A stretch of DNA of 64,000 bases from Saturnia japonica. Taxonomy: Eukaryota > Arthropoda > Insecta > Lepidoptera > Saturniidae. The stretch lies in assembly GCA_033032175.1 (NCBI GenBank), contig CM065304.1:12090001-12154000 (forward strand), in the 5' to 3' direction. The translations under genes and the position numbers were made by a program. The notes beneath the pieces were generated by a model. The model had not been told where the DNA came from. It worked only from the letters and a program-made list of their open reading frames with translations, and did not search any database. This document shows, piece by piece, positions 31,740 to 42,095 of the stretch (its first letter is position 1; every line of letters starts with the position of its first letter).

Positions 31740-32570
31740 TATGAGAGGTTTATTTTATTTATTTATTTCGCAAATAAATTCATATACAAGTTATTGTTAT
31801 AGGCATCGTATAAAACCTCTGAGGTTTGTCTTAGCATGCCATGGCCTAATGTTTTATTCAACGCGTTGCTGTTTGTAATATACATATGTATAATATTAAA
31901 CCTAACGTTCATTTAAAAGATTATAATTTACTATACTTATACTAACTCTATTGAGTTGATGTAGTAATCTTTAAATTTGTATTTAATGTTTTTACTATTT
32001 ATTGAATCCCTCACGTCCAGTGGTATTTTATTTATAGTTTCAGGTATTGTGAAAGATATTGTACACCCGCCATAGAAGTTATTTTTACGTGGTATTTTTA
32101 ATGATTTTTTTAATACCTGTCGTGTATTAACTTCATATTTAACTGGTATTTGTACAATGGAATTCTCAAATTGTTCTAATAATAACAAATACTCAGCGCG
32201 AACATGAACAGGTAATACCTTACAATATTTGAATAAACCGATATAGTTATGACAGTATTTGTTTTTTATATTGCTTGGTACTATTAATTAAAAAAAACGA
32301 ATTTGCAGATTATTTAACTTATCGAGGTAAGTTTTAAATGTGCGTCCATAGATGGTTATACCATACCAAATAACAGATTCAACAAGAGCTATGTACATTT
32401 GCAAGAGAATTCTATATGTCACATTGCGCTTTATAATGAAAAGTTTGGTGAGTATGGCGCGAAACTTCATACATACAGATACTGACCTAGAGCAGAGAAA
32501 AGAACAGATAAATGTCATTGGAGATTTCTGTCTACTTGGGGTAGCCTGACTGGTGGAATACATCCACCCT
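31740..32570 (-). pseudogene. Non-LTR retrotransposon, C-terminal ORF end and 3' UTR, 5'-truncated
   Basis: Minus-strand frame 32563-32288 encodes the post-catalytic part of a reverse transcriptase (FRAILTKLFIIKRNVTYRIL, ALVESVIWYGITIYGRTF, YLDKLNNLQIRF). A second frame then gives KVLPVHVRAEYLLLLEQFE and, to TAA at 31937, a Lys-rich C-terminus (PRKNNFYGGCTISFTIPETI). The two are joined by a frameshift at a poly-T tract (about 32289-32296). The rest to about 31740 reads as 3' UTR ending in (AAATA)n on the minus strand. The catalytic YADD is absent because the copy is truncated. Clade not fixed; CR1/Jockey-superfamily is likely. Confidence 0.7.
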
Positions 32571-32720
32571 ACAGAAGATCGCAGCCAAATAACCTTTTGT
32601 TGTGTTCCTGTGGTGAGCAGGGTTTCCAGAACTCCTTGGGGTGGGAAAGTTCAAGGTCGGCTACGTGCTAGTGATACCTATGGAAATTGGATTTTGCTCA
32701 ACAAGACCATAAATTTGATA
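32571..32720 (+). repeat. Fragment of lepidopteran repeat (agatcgcagccaaataacc)
   Basis: 'agaagatcgcagccaaataa', 'ttttgttgtgttcctgtggtg', 'agcagggtttccagaactcc', 'ttggggtgggaaagttcaag' is a block I associate with the body of a common lepidopteran retroelement. No frame. Confidence 0.4.
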
Positions 32721-33175
32721 CCCATGTAGTAATAATTAAAAAAAAATCACATTTGAAAGTGAAGCCATACTGGTGCTTTAATTAATTTTTAAAAATTATA
32801 GCTAGTATCACTGGCGAATATATAAGGATTCAAACGATACACCATACATCAAAATCTGTTCAGGTATTTAATATAATATATGGTGGAATAAAGAAACTTA
32901 TACGTATACATGAACCCTGAAAAAGTTGCAATCCTTTTTGGGCAAGTAATTATTTATGATTCAAAAAACGTGTACTTTATTTTTTCCAAAACTTCCCAAA
33001 AGTACTATATTTTTTGCAATTTTTTGAGTTATATACCTACTATTTTTCTTTCAAAAAAGGTGGCAACCCTAATCTTAGCATTCCATGGATTCACCGTGCA
33101 GGTGCCGGGTCCATTGAGTGGCAGACAGAGGGAAAATGAGCAGCCCCCGGGACTTGCGACCCAGGTGTAGGTTTA
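32721..33175. other. A+T-rich sequence with a GC-richer end
   Basis: 33085-33180 is GC-rich (gtgccgggtccattgagtgg, gagcagcccccgggacttgc) and may be the start of the next retroelement fragment. The 86-codon frame at 32910-33170 has no motif. Confidence 0.35.
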
Positions 33176-33179
33176 AGGG

Positions 33180-33425
33180 GCCCCCTTAAGATGCACATCA
33201 GCGCACACCTTGACTGCCCGCGATACTCTCATTGCCAAACTAGATTTGGTAAGAGCCTGTTAAAGCTGCTTTAGATGCCCGTTCTAAAATAGAACTTACT
33301 TCAGTTCTCGACAGGGCGAGGTCTTTCAGCAAGTTATACAGAGATTTCGCTGGAATACCTCTCGTTCCCATTTTCACCACATACAAGTTAATCTCATAGC
33401 CGTTTTTGGTTAGCCCATTACATAA
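33180..33425 (-). pseudogene. Retroelement Pol C-terminal fragment
   Basis: Minus-strand frame from about 33420 reads NGLTKNGYEINLYVVKMG, then TRGIPAKSLYNLLKDLALSR, TEVSSILERASKAALTGSYQ, I, stop (TAG at about 33242), FGNES. The pattern 'RG.PA.SLY.LLK.L.LSR.E....LERASKAAL.GSY.IW' is one I recall from the C-terminus of lepidopteran non-LTR Pol proteins (R4/Dong-like, uncertain); here the IW is lost to the stop. Flanking DNA shows no more of the ORF. Confidence 0.5.
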
Positions 33426-33570
33426 TAAAGATAATAAACCTCAAGGGTGTTACCATTTTAATTTTATTTTTATTGGATATTAAACTTCGAAAATACACCA
33501 GGGAACTCCTCAAACTCATCGGAAGTTGGTTTACTAATCTGTTAAAAATTGTCTTGTCTTAATGGTTCGT
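33425..33570 (+). repeat. Interspersed repeat D, partial
   Basis: Contains 'gttaccattttaattttatt', 'acaccagggaactcctcaaac' and 'ctgttaaaaattgtcttg'. It directly abuts the Pol fragment on its left. Confidence 0.65.
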
Positions 33571-33919
33571 CTTTATTTTGGTGTTGAAACTTTTATAAGC
33601 ATTTATAAGATTCGGTAAAGTAATTTATACGTTTACCCGAATTATAATATGAGAATAGTAAATAAAGTCGAAGAAATTATCCTTAGAATGTCTAAGTTTC
33701 AAAAAGTCGCAATCTTAAATCCCGTATTTAACTATATTAGTGAATTATGTATAAACAATTGTTCAGAAAACATGTTTCTTAAGGTTTTTTTAGTTGAAAA
33801 CACTAATTAGTTTAAAATAACAGTATACGTATACTATAAAAGAACAGATCTATTAGATATAAATTAATTATGATTAGAAACATTTTCTGTGATTCTTATT
33901 ACATATAATATTTTGTGAT

Positions 33920-34150
33920 ATAATAAAGCGGAAAAGCTTTTTTGTTTGTTTGCTTAAACACGCTAATCTCTGGAATTACGAATTGAATTAATTTTGTACA
34001 TGATAACCACATTCACGAGGATTAGTATTGGCTATTTAACATTAGGTTTCAACTCTCAACTGGCCTTAAATATTGATTTTTGTTAAGGAAGTCGGAAGAC
34101 AAAGCGCTTCCGAACTGCTTTATCCGCGTGCGTAATACATAAATACAGTG
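33920..34150 (+). repeat. Interspersed repeat E, 5' part (ataataaagcg ... cacgctaatctc)
   Basis: Starts gtgatataataaagcggaaaag and continues 'ttgtttgtttgcttaaacacg', 'tactattggc'-type and 'agtcggaagacaaagcgctt', 'cgaactgctttatccgcgtg'. Longer copies are at 42565-43255 and 50590-51215; a deleted copy is at 62380-62735. Confidence 0.65.
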
Positions 34151-34345
34151 TTCTACAAAAATATTGGTCTGTCTGTATGTCTTTTTGTATGTCCGGATTG
34201 AACTCAAAAACTGCTTGACCGATTCTTATGAAATTTTGTACACGGTTGTTTATGTCATTGGTCAATTGATAGGGTAAGTATAAGAAATTACTACTGTTGA
34301 AATATTAAGTTCGTCTACAAAAATAATTCTCTTTGAGATATTATA
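34150..34345 (-). repeat. Interspersed repeat B, 3' part
   Basis: 'gtctgtctgtatgtctttttg', 'gtatgtccggattgaactc', 'ttgaccgattcttatgaaat', 'tatgtcattggtcaattgat' matches the tail of repeat B read on the minus strand. The 60-codon minus frame here is repeat sequence. Confidence 0.6.
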
Positions 34346-34389
34346 TCTTAAATGTTTTAAATTTGTTTTGTTCTGTGTAGAATAACTAT

Positions 34390-34465
34390 TGCAAAGGGAG
34401 GTTTCTCCGACCAGACGGGTGTTATGTCTGGTGGGCAGCTGCCCGACGGTTGCAGTCGGGTTCTT
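34390..34465 (+). repeat. Retroelement 3' hairpin cluster, second copy
   Basis: GGAG/CTCC (34397-34400 with 34405-34408), CCAGAC/GTCTGG (34411-34416 with 34426-34431) and GGGC/GCCC (34433-34436 with 34441-34444) repeat the arrangement at 9311-9358. An alternative stem CCCGAC/GTCGGG (34442-34447 with 34455-34460) overlaps the last one. Confidence 0.55.
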
Positions 34466-35034
34466 GTATATATACTCAACGATTGAGTTAATTTCTATAG
34501 CGCAATGTAGGATAGTAGGATGCGTCTTATGTGGCTCGATAGATGTCGCCACATTCTGAAAGTAAAAGTTTTCTTTTTAAGTAACATTTGGTGAACACAT
34601 TTTTACCCTTGAAAAAGGTTTTAATTTATTATTTCGGAGAAAGATAGTTTAAAGCACCCGAACTACGAGTCATAAAAACTAGGTAGAATTCGAATATTGT
34701 ATAGACTGTAAAAACACCAAATGATACACGATGTAAAAAGGGCAACTGTAGAAATATAGTTGTAAGCAACTAACTAGAGGTGTTATATTAGGCTGATATT
34801 TTGGTATTACTAATATGGAATATATTAGTTAACTCGTATTAGGTTCCCGTACCTATTATTTGGTATTAGTCAAATAATAGTCACCGATTCCATATTCGCT
34901 ATTCGCTACCTACTTGAATCTAATACTGATATTATGCGAATCTATTCTCAGTATTTTCTATACTTATAGAATGTGTGTATGAAATAAAAGATTGTTGTGA
35001 ATATTTATTAATATTATCCGTATGCTTATTATAT

Positions 35035-36008
35035 ATACCTAAGTGACTGTATTAAGTTACAGAGTGACCTTAACACTCTCGAGTTATGGTGTATCATCAA
35101 CAAAATGGCTCTTAATGTGAAAAAGTGTCAATACATAACTTTTACCAATAAAATAAATTATATTGATTTTACCTATCAGCTTGGAGGTATAAGCTTAGAG
35201 AGAGTATCCGTTGTTCGTGATTTGGGTGTCATGTTTGACTCTTCTTTTTCTTTTCGACCACATATACTTAATATTGTACCCAGAGCCAAAAAAGTGCTTG
35301 GATTTGTTATGCGTACTTCACGACCATTTCGCAATAACGAGAGTGTTATCTTGCTCTATAACACCTTAGTTAGAAGTATTCTTGAATATTGTTCTGCCAT
35401 ATGGTCACCTCACTATACCACCTACGTAGAGCTTATAGAATCTGTCCAAGCTCGTCTTGTTAGATGCCTGAGCATAAGAAATGGTATTCGTAAATCTATC
35501 CCTAATTATGTTAATAGACTAAAATATTTTAACATGATAAGCCTAAAAGAGAGGCGAAATATAGCTGACTTACTCATCCTTTACAAAATTGTAAATGGTT
35601 CAATAGATGCGTTCCTTATTAATTACTTTTATTTTAGATCGTATACCCGTGCGGTGCGCAACCCATATATATTTTACATTCCGACTACAATACTGAATAC
35701 TGCTTTTAATAGCCCTTTTGTGCGTATGGCAAGGTTATACAACGAGAGATCAAGCACGATGGATAACTCAATAGATATCTTTTCTCAGTCAATCAGTTCA
35801 TACAAGCACTCCTTGTTTAATAATTAAAATATAATTTAATATTAATTTTAATGTGTAATGTTTCATAACATAGTAGTTATCCTTATTATTTATGTGTTTA
35901 AATGTCAGGCATGGCCTATTATCTGAGCGGTTGCATTGTTTTTATTATGTGGAAATGATAACATGTAATTTTTCCTTTTTTGTAATTGCTCTGTTGGCAT
36001 GCTAAATA

Positions 36009-36039
<31 letters not shown>
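35035..36039 (+). mobile_element. 5'-truncated non-LTR retrotransposon with poly(A) tail
   Basis: The reading frame joins at about 35035 (DCIKLQSDLNTLELWCIINK upstream of the ATG, same frame), continues to TAA at 35825, and is followed by a 3' UTR of about 185 bp and 28 uninterrupted A residues (36012-36039). An intact frame plus a clean long poly(A) indicates a fairly recent insertion into the hAT element. No convincing target duplication was seen because the 5' junction is not sharply defined. Confidence 0.75.
35038..35827 (+). CDS. Non-LTR reverse transcriptase, C-terminal fragment (intact frame)
   Basis: The thumb and C-terminal region of a CR1/Jockey-superfamily reverse transcriptase. 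Motifs in order: LNTLELWC..NKMALNVKKC, ISLERVSVVRDLGVMFDSSF (the DLGV.FD signature after the catalytic site), SFRPHI, AKKVLGFVMR, LYNTLVRSILEYCSAIWSPH, IESVQARLVRCL, LKERRNIADLLILYKIVNGS, and a C-terminus ending KHSLFNN. The first in-frame ATG is 35105, but homology starts upstream in the same frame, so this is a 5'-truncated ORF, not a start. The YADD box and the endonuclease are missing. There are no stops or frameshifts over about 260 codons. It lies between the left arm of the hAT element and its own poly(A). Confidence 0.8.
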
Positions 36040-36073
36040 TGAAAAAGTGGTCAAATATTCTTTCGTATTAATA

Positions 36074-36600
36074 AACTAGCTGTGCCCGCGGCTTCGCTCA
36101 CGTGGACTACAGAATGCCCACGCGAATCTTGCTCCCCCGCTCCTGGCTATTTTTAAAGACAATAATGCTTATTGTGGATGTTCCTTAGAAGATAGACGTA
36201 TACTCTCCCTGACTTTTTTGTAGGTAGTTTTAATGTCTACAATTATTTAGTACGTTAATTTGCTGTATCTCTGTAGTTTACTCAGCGTAAGCCATTTTAA
36301 GCGCCCAAACTGATTCGCCATGACCAGTTGTTTTTTTTTTTTATTAATGCGGAACTCTAATTCTTTTTCTAAAATAAAGGTAGCCTAAGTTACTTCCCAT
36401 AAAATCAGCTATCTACCAGTGAAAGTCCTGTCGAAATCGGTCCAACCGTTTCGAAGATTACCCAGAACAAACAGACAGACAAAAATTTTAAAAATGGGGT
36501 TTTTATTATAGGTATCGTATATACTTTCATATGCATTTAGTAAAAAAAAACTGTTATTTTGACATTTCAAACAGACACGTCAATTCTATTAATTATAGAT
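36074..36600 (+). repeat. Interspersed repeat C, near-full copy
   Basis: Starts actagctgtgcccgcggctt (36074) and runs to 'gttattttgacatttcaaac', 'agacacgtcaattctattaat'. It lies inside the hAT element just after the LINE poly(A). Confidence 0.8.
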
Positions 36601-36847
36601 TACGGACTGTCGTTACCGTCAAAGTCTTTGTTATATTAAAATATATTATGTTAAAAAATATCACTATGTCATGTACTACAATTATAGATTTTTATATATG
36701 TCCATTAAAAACGTCAATCGATTTATTTTTTAGTTGATTCTAAACATAAAATAATAAATATTTACATTTCAAATTCTCCAAAATATATAGATACAATAAC
36801 ATGTATGTAATCGCAGCTAGTTACAAGGAACTGAAGAAATCGCTAAT

Positions 36848-37093
36848 ATAATACGAAATACCAATAGATACCTAATACAAAAATTACAAACTAATCTATG
36901 AATCTAACTAATATCCGTATTAATTAATACACTCATATTCAGTTAAAAACGGTGCCTAATATAGTGATTCCATAATACGAAATACCAATAGATTCCTAAT
37001 ACAAATATTACAAACTAATCTGTGAACCCAACTAATATCCGTATTAGCTAATACGCTGATATTCGTTAGAACGGTGACTAATATAGTGATTCT
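36848..37093. repeat. Tandem duplication of a ~123-bp unit in the hAT right arm
   Basis: Unit 1 (about 36848-36971) and unit 2 (about 36972-37093) both run 'aatacgaaataccaatagat', 'acctaatacaaa'/'tcctaatacaaa', 'attacaaactaatct', 'ctaatatccgtatta', then a variable '-cggtg-ctaatatagtgattc' end. Confidence 0.75.
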
Positions 37094-37470
37094 GTTCTCA
37101 TTGCTTGCTTACTGTGTTACCAACGCTGCAGTTTTGATACGAAGCCCGACGTGTATAATGATGTCTTTACTATACATACCTAGCTCCGCATACGATAAGC
37201 TTGCAGCCAACGGTCGTTTCTATACGAAGTTTCAAATCATGTAGTTATCTCGCTTACTCGCAAGATGTGCCCTCCTATAACGGACAAAGAGAGAGGTACT
37301 TGCGGTGACTCGCCGCGCGGATCATGAATCGTGTGCATATTAACCTACTATTAGACTAATATTTGGTAACCTATTATTCTGTATTTGTGGATCATAATAT
37401 ATTAGTCCGTGGCGCGTATTATAATCCCTGTAACTAATACGAATATATTAATTACACCTCTACAACTAAC

Positions 37471-38190
37471 TAGTTCTCTCTGATCCTTGATGGTGTTAAG
37501 ACACACTTCCGTAAACTCTATTTCAATAAATAAAAATCTTCCAATGAATAAAATCTTCAATCATTATAAAGAATACACTGTCACATATCCATAATCCCAA
37601 CAACTATATTACATATAGAAATCGTAAATATTTTTTTCGTTAATTCTTAACCGATTTTTACGAAATTTTGTATAGGTAATTCCATGAATGATGGATGGGG
37701 GCTATGAGAATTTGTGTTGATGTTATAACAAAACAAACTTTATAACACAAACTACTCGTTAGTATTTAATTATTAACTAAATCTATATCATATATTTATA
37801 CACCAACGACGTATTTAATTTATTTAGTAAAATATAACAAATATATATATATATATATAGACTTTTATACAATCTCGTTACAAAACTTAACAGGCGATGC
37901 AAGAACTTGGTAACTGGATGTTGTTAGAGACGTCATCTCAGGATAGAATGTAAAGAAGAATATACCTCTATTATATTATATTCGCTGATAAAATGCAAAA
38001 AAACTAGAAATAGAAATTTTTTATAATATACTTATGCAAGTTCTTTTCTTATATATTTTATTAATTTTGATATTAATATCATGTAATTGTAAGAATGGAA
38101 GATGTACTTACTTTATGGCTAACTGATTAGTAATTATGTCATTATTGTACACCTATATTATCTGATACTACTAAATAAGTAATTCTTGTA
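37471..38190. other. A+T-rich sequence with small repeat pieces
   Basis: 37610-37700 holds a 'ttcttaaccgatttttacgaaattttgta' module like those of repeat B. A (TA)n run is at 37843-37859. No gene seen. Confidence 0.4.
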
Positions 38191-38194
38191 TATA

Positions 38195-38320
38195 TAATTA
38201 GCTTCTCGAAAACGGGACGAAATTTTGTATTTAGATAATGTATCATATGGGTGTTTTTTTTTTTCTTCTTTTATGATACCATACAAAACTCGGTCGCCCT
38301 GATACGTGGAACATCGAGAG
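38195..38320 (-). repeat. Fragment of 'gcgaccgagttttgtatgg' repeat
   Basis: The minus-strand reading 'tatcagggcgaccgagtttt' and 'gaaattttgtatttagataa' resemble the repeat at 31448-31575 and 51930-52075, heavily diverged. Confidence 0.4.
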
Positions 38321-38507
38321 TTTTGTGTAACTATAATAATATTATGCTATTTATGTAAATTAATTTATACACACAGCAATACTTTATCAAAGACAATTTA
38401 CGCATATCACAATAGTCTGAAGTCAAAATGTATCTAAAAGATAAAAAGTTGATTGTATTGGTCAGTGCACTGAATCTGTAAAAAGGAAAGCTAAGTTAAT
38501 TAATTGG

Positions 38508-38825
38508 TTGACTACTGAGGAAAATCCTACAAATACCGACCCGACCCAAAGGCAGTTAAAACTACTAGATTTAATTGTCCAAGGAACTAATGTTGTTACG
38601 ACCGAGGTTCCAGTAAATTGCTTTGTCATTGTGGTGATTTTTCAGATTGCTCAATATATCCGAGATGTAGGAGATAATAATTTTGACAAAGCACAGTATA
38701 ATAATCGCCTTTCAGTTCACATTATCGACCAAAAAAAAAAAAACATTCTAAAACTGGTCAGAATCTCTGCGTATTTTGACTGCGAAAACAGTATCCATGC
38801 TTATTTTTCTATCGTAAAGCAATAG
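38508..38825 (+). other. Unidentified open frame of ~105 codons
   Basis: A frame open from upstream of 38508 to TAG at 38823. The first third is hydrophilic and protein-like (ENPTNTDPTQRQLKLLDLIV, GTNVVTTEVPVNC); later parts are Ile/Lys-rich and include a lysine run from an A tract. I recognise no family and see no initiation context or splice signals. It could be a remnant of a gene or element, or chance. Confidence 0.2.
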
Positions 38826-39194
38826 TATCTGCAATACTATGTTCCAATCTAAAGTGTGGTTAGCAATATATCAGTGCAAGCCACACGTGGCGTTTCATCT
38901 GGGTATCAGGAATTGCAACCTATTTGTGATTAACCTCAGATAGTATTATCTAAACTTAAACGTCTCTTAAATATGTTTTACAAATTATTCGTTTACATTT
39001 GCTATCATTGTTTGTTTAGCCTTTATGAGTAAAAATGTGATGATATGAAACATAATATTAAAAATTACATTCAAATTGGTTAAGTTCACTTTATCTAATA
39101 GGTAAATACTAATATATCGTTTTCCCTATTATAGTTTTTTTAATTCCCAATAACTTGAATGTCTTAACTAGCAAAATTTTCAATTTTATATATT

Positions 39195-39365
39195 ACTAGC
39201 GGTGTGCCTGCGGCACCGCACGCGTTTGTTACTATGCAATAATTAATGAAATCCCTTTATTTTTACTCATATTCTTGACAATTCATATGCCGTATCGAGG
39301 AGTGCCATGTATTTCCCGTGTAAAATTTTAATTAAACTTATTAATATAAATAACTTAATTTATAT
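39195..39365 (+). repeat. Interspersed repeat B, 5' part
   Basis: Starts agcggtgtgcctgcggcaccgcacgcg (39197 on) and continues to 'catattcttgacaattcata', 'gccatgtatttcccgtgtaa'. Breaks off near 39365. Confidence 0.65.
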
Positions 39366-39880
39366 AATACCAAAAAAAAAAGAAAAGAAAATCATAGATG
39401 TGATTAATACTGTTTGTATGGTATTATCAATATATGCCAATATGAATCCAACACATTGACCATCCCAATAAAACTTCAAAAATAATTAAAATCATACCTT
39501 ATTGTACCGGAATGCGAGAAGGTTTTTTGAAAAACGTGAAACCCCTTTTATTCCTTTCTTACCAAAAGCATAAATATGAATGGGTTCTTCATACAAACTT
39601 TCACCCAAGTTTTATTTTCACCACATGTGGAATAACACAATGAAATAATTCACTTGTAGCAAAACCAACCATAATTCAGATAATTTACAATGGGTAAATC
39701 GCTTAGAATGTATAAAATCCCGCGAGCCACGGTTTGACAGCGTCATAAAATAAAATAGTAATTATGCCTTACTACGAACTTAAACAGTTTAAATATACTT
39801 CAGCCAATCTTAAAAAGAATACTGGACTATCATTAAATAGGTAATTAGTAGAAATACAATACATTTCTTATTAAGTATAA
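39366..39880. other. A+T-rich sequence, no gene seen
   Basis: No frame or repeat match found. Confidence 0.4.
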
Positions 39881-39884
39881 CACT

Positions 39885-40175
39885 GTCAATAAATCAACAT
39901 TGACGACACTGTCATTTCAAATCAACAAAGTGGTTGTCATAGAAGCTGATATTTTCCTCTTACATACTTACTTTCCTATATATTTCCTATACATACTCCT
40001 ATTTTTTACCATTAAAGTTTTATTTTCGCTACAAAAAGTACCCTATGTCCTTTCCAAATTCCAATCTATCTCTATACCAAAATTCATCAAAGTTGGTTCA
40101 ACGGTTTAGGCGTGAAAACGTAACAGACAGACAGACAGAGTTACTTTCGCATTTATATAATTAGTATGGATAATA
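39885..40175 (+). repeat. Interspersed repeat F, tail (agttggttcaacggtttagg ... cgcatttataaat)
   Basis: Contains 'aattcatcaaagttggttca', 'acggtttaggcgtgaaaacg', 'taacagacagacagacagag', 'ttactttcgcatttatataat', 'tagtatggata'. The inverted, longer copy is at 40760-41440; a related tail is at 53740-53935. Confidence 0.65.
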
Positions 40176-40564
40176 TGTACTTATAAGTCTATACTCATTT
40201 CATATAGATGTCCAAGCGAATGAAATTATGAAGTACATCATAACATATTCCAATTTCATATTACGAAGTAAAGTACGTAGTAATTTAGCGTTATCTAGAA
40301 TAATTCACTTAATTTTCTGTCCGTTCTTCTGATTGGAATTTATATAATATTAACACAATCTTAAGAACATATTAGCATGTTCAAAGCGCTGGAAACAATT
40401 AAATCGTAGATAAGGTCCATTACGATTGAAACACAATTATACGGATGTTTGCAACAAAGGTATTTGTACCTTTAGATCAATGTACGAAGTACAGATTGTA
40501 GTAATTTGCACTTGTTATACATGCTTTCCACCCTCGGTTTCACTCGCGTAAACTATAAGATTTG
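40176..40564. other. A+T-rich sequence, no gene seen
   Basis: The 40525-40555 patch (atgctttccaccctcggtttcactcgcg) looks like the inverted start of a SINE-like repeat. Nothing else. Confidence 0.4.
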
Positions 40565-40735
40565 TACAGTTTTTGTCCGTCATATGTTAATCTGTCTGCA
40601 AGCACCTATAAGTTATATTTCGCCAGCTGTAATTGCGAGCTAATTCTCTCACTACGCTTAGCGTGTTTACCATCTTGGACCACATCGTCACTTAGAATCA
40701 GGTGAGATTGTGATCAAAGGGTTATACCTATAAAG
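40565..40735 (+). repeat. tRNA-derived SINE, 3' half
   Basis: 'aatctgtctgcaagcaccta', 'ccagctgtaattgcgagcta', 'cttagcgtgtttaccatctt', 'ggaccacatcgtcacttaga', 'atcaggtgagattgtgatca' matches the 3' half of the copy at 56240-56555. The tRNA-like part is missing. Confidence 0.7.
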
Positions 40736-40759
40736 ACCAAAAAGTAATAATACTATAAT

Positions 40760-41445
40760 TTGTAAATCCATACTAATTTTATAAATGCGAAAGTAACTCT
40801 GTCTGTTGCCTGTTACATTTTCACCTACACCGCTGAACCAATTTTGATGAATTTTGATATGGAGATAGATTGGACCATGGGAAAGAACATAGACTAATTT
40901 TAGTAGTGAAAATATAGCTTGAAGGGGTGAAATAGGGGATGAAATTTTGTATAAAGAATACATCACATTAATTTTGATAAATTTTGGTATGGAGTTAGAT
41001 TGGACCTTTGGAAAGTAAATGGGCTACCTTTTGTCGTGAAAATAAAACTTAACGGGATGAATTAGGGGTTGAAAGTCCGAATGAAGAACCCACCAACCCA
41101 ACTTTGATGAATTTCGTTATAGAGATGTATGGGACCTTAGAGAGAGGTATAGCCATACTCTTTGTCCGAAAATAATACATGAAGGGGTGAAATAGGGGTA
41201 AAAATCGAATGAAGAATATATCCAATCTATTTTAATGAATTTTGATACAGAGATATAATATTAAACCTTGAAGAAGGCCATAGGGTATCTTATGTCGCGC
41301 AAATAATAAAAAAAAAAAACAAAAGTTATATAAAAGTTTGTATGAAAATTCATCGTTCATCAAATTAGGAATATGAAAATTTATGCTATTGGTAATAAAT
41401 AAGATGGTTTCACTTTTTTTATAATCCCGCAAGGCGGTGTGCAAT
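40760..41445 (-). repeat. Interspersed repeat F with four tandem internal units
   Basis: The tail (attttataaatgcgaaagta, actctgtctgttgcctgtta) is at the left, so the copy is on the minus strand. Inside, four diverged units of about 125 bp repeat 'ttttgatgaattttgatatgg-agat-gattggacc ... gaaaat-a-cttgaaggggtgaaataggg': near 40845, 40970, 41098 and 41222. Frames over this stretch (40688-40966, 41232-41444) are repeat-derived. Confidence 0.7.
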
Positions 41446-41454
41446 AAGGAATGA

Positions 41455-41940
41455 TTTCAGTTATTTTTGAGTTTTGTTAGGATGGTGAATGTCTTGGATT
41501 CATACTGGCATATAATTTAAATACCATACACATACTTACACATATTGGTCGCGTTACGGAGATAGTCGGTCAGTCGGTGTATGTGCAGTAATATAGCGGA
41601 GTGGCAGGGATCGCCAAGACCATATACATATGGATAAACCTATCAGGCTTTTCTTTTGGTTTGTCGTGTTCCGAGAGCAGTTGTTCCACATCGAATAATA
41701 CGCATATGAAGTCGCGGTTACCATATAATGTTGATATAAAATACTCAAGAAATACATTATTAATACGTACCAGTTAGGGTTTGACATCCTGCATTTCGCG
41801 TTACCGCATTCCAGCGCTTTCTCGCATGCCAATGAGACCTGCGAAATTCCCGCATTTGTGTGATTTCCGCCTGGAAAATTTTAGAACTAATTTTCTTTTT
41901 CTGCAGCCAGTTATGTCTGTAGTCCCATAAGACATGGCAA
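41455..41940. other. GC-balanced stretch, possible remnant shared with 10.9-11.4 kb
   Basis: Contains 'ttttggtttgtcgtgttccg' (about 41655-41675), which matches 11144-11165, and 'gttagggtttgacatcctgc', 'attccagcgctttctcgcat'. Short antisense frames here show no motif. Confidence 0.3.
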
Positions 41941-42095
41941 TAGATACTATTTGTTTAAAGGGGATACATAAAAACTGGTTCCATTTTAATTTCATTGGCA
42001 TTGGACCTTCGACTTCGAAGATAACACCAGGGAACTCCTCAAAATCATCGAAGTTGGTTTTCTTTTTTGTTAAAAATTGTTTTGTGTTTTCATGA
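41940..42095 (+). repeat. Interspersed repeat D, 3' part
   Basis: Contains 'ttccattttaatttcattgg', 'accttcgacttcgaagataa', 'caccagggaactcctcaaaa', 'tcatcgaagttggttttctt', 'gttaaaaattgttttg'. Confidence 0.7.

Larger units (their letters stand above)
34767..37470. mobile_element. hAT-type element with 8-bp target duplication and nested insertions
   Basis: The octamer CAACTAAC occurs exactly at 34767-34774 and 37463-37470. Immediately inside, the left end reads TAGAGGTGTTATATTAG and the right end, inverted, TAGAGGTGTAATTAATATA. An 8-bp duplication and a YARNG-type start (TAGAG) are hallmarks of the hAT superfamily. Element length is 2688 bp (34775-37462). Both arms carry many TAATAC/ATATTAG sub-terminal motifs; the right arm has a tandem duplication. 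No transposase is seen, so it was moved in trans. Inside it lie a LINE fragment (35035-36039) and a repeat C copy (36074-36600), which therefore inserted later. Confidence 0.8.

Noticed and set aside
36040..36056. tgaaaaagtggtcaaat after the LINE poly(A), similar to tgaaaaagtgtcaata at about 35119, considered as a target duplication
   Set aside because: The upstream match lies inside the coding frame of the LINE (conserved Val-Lys-Lys-Cys), not at its 5' junction.
41554..42001. Minus-strand frames 41554-41832 and 41801-42001
   Set aside because: No motif, and the second runs into repeat D. The region is described as an unassigned GC-balanced stretch.
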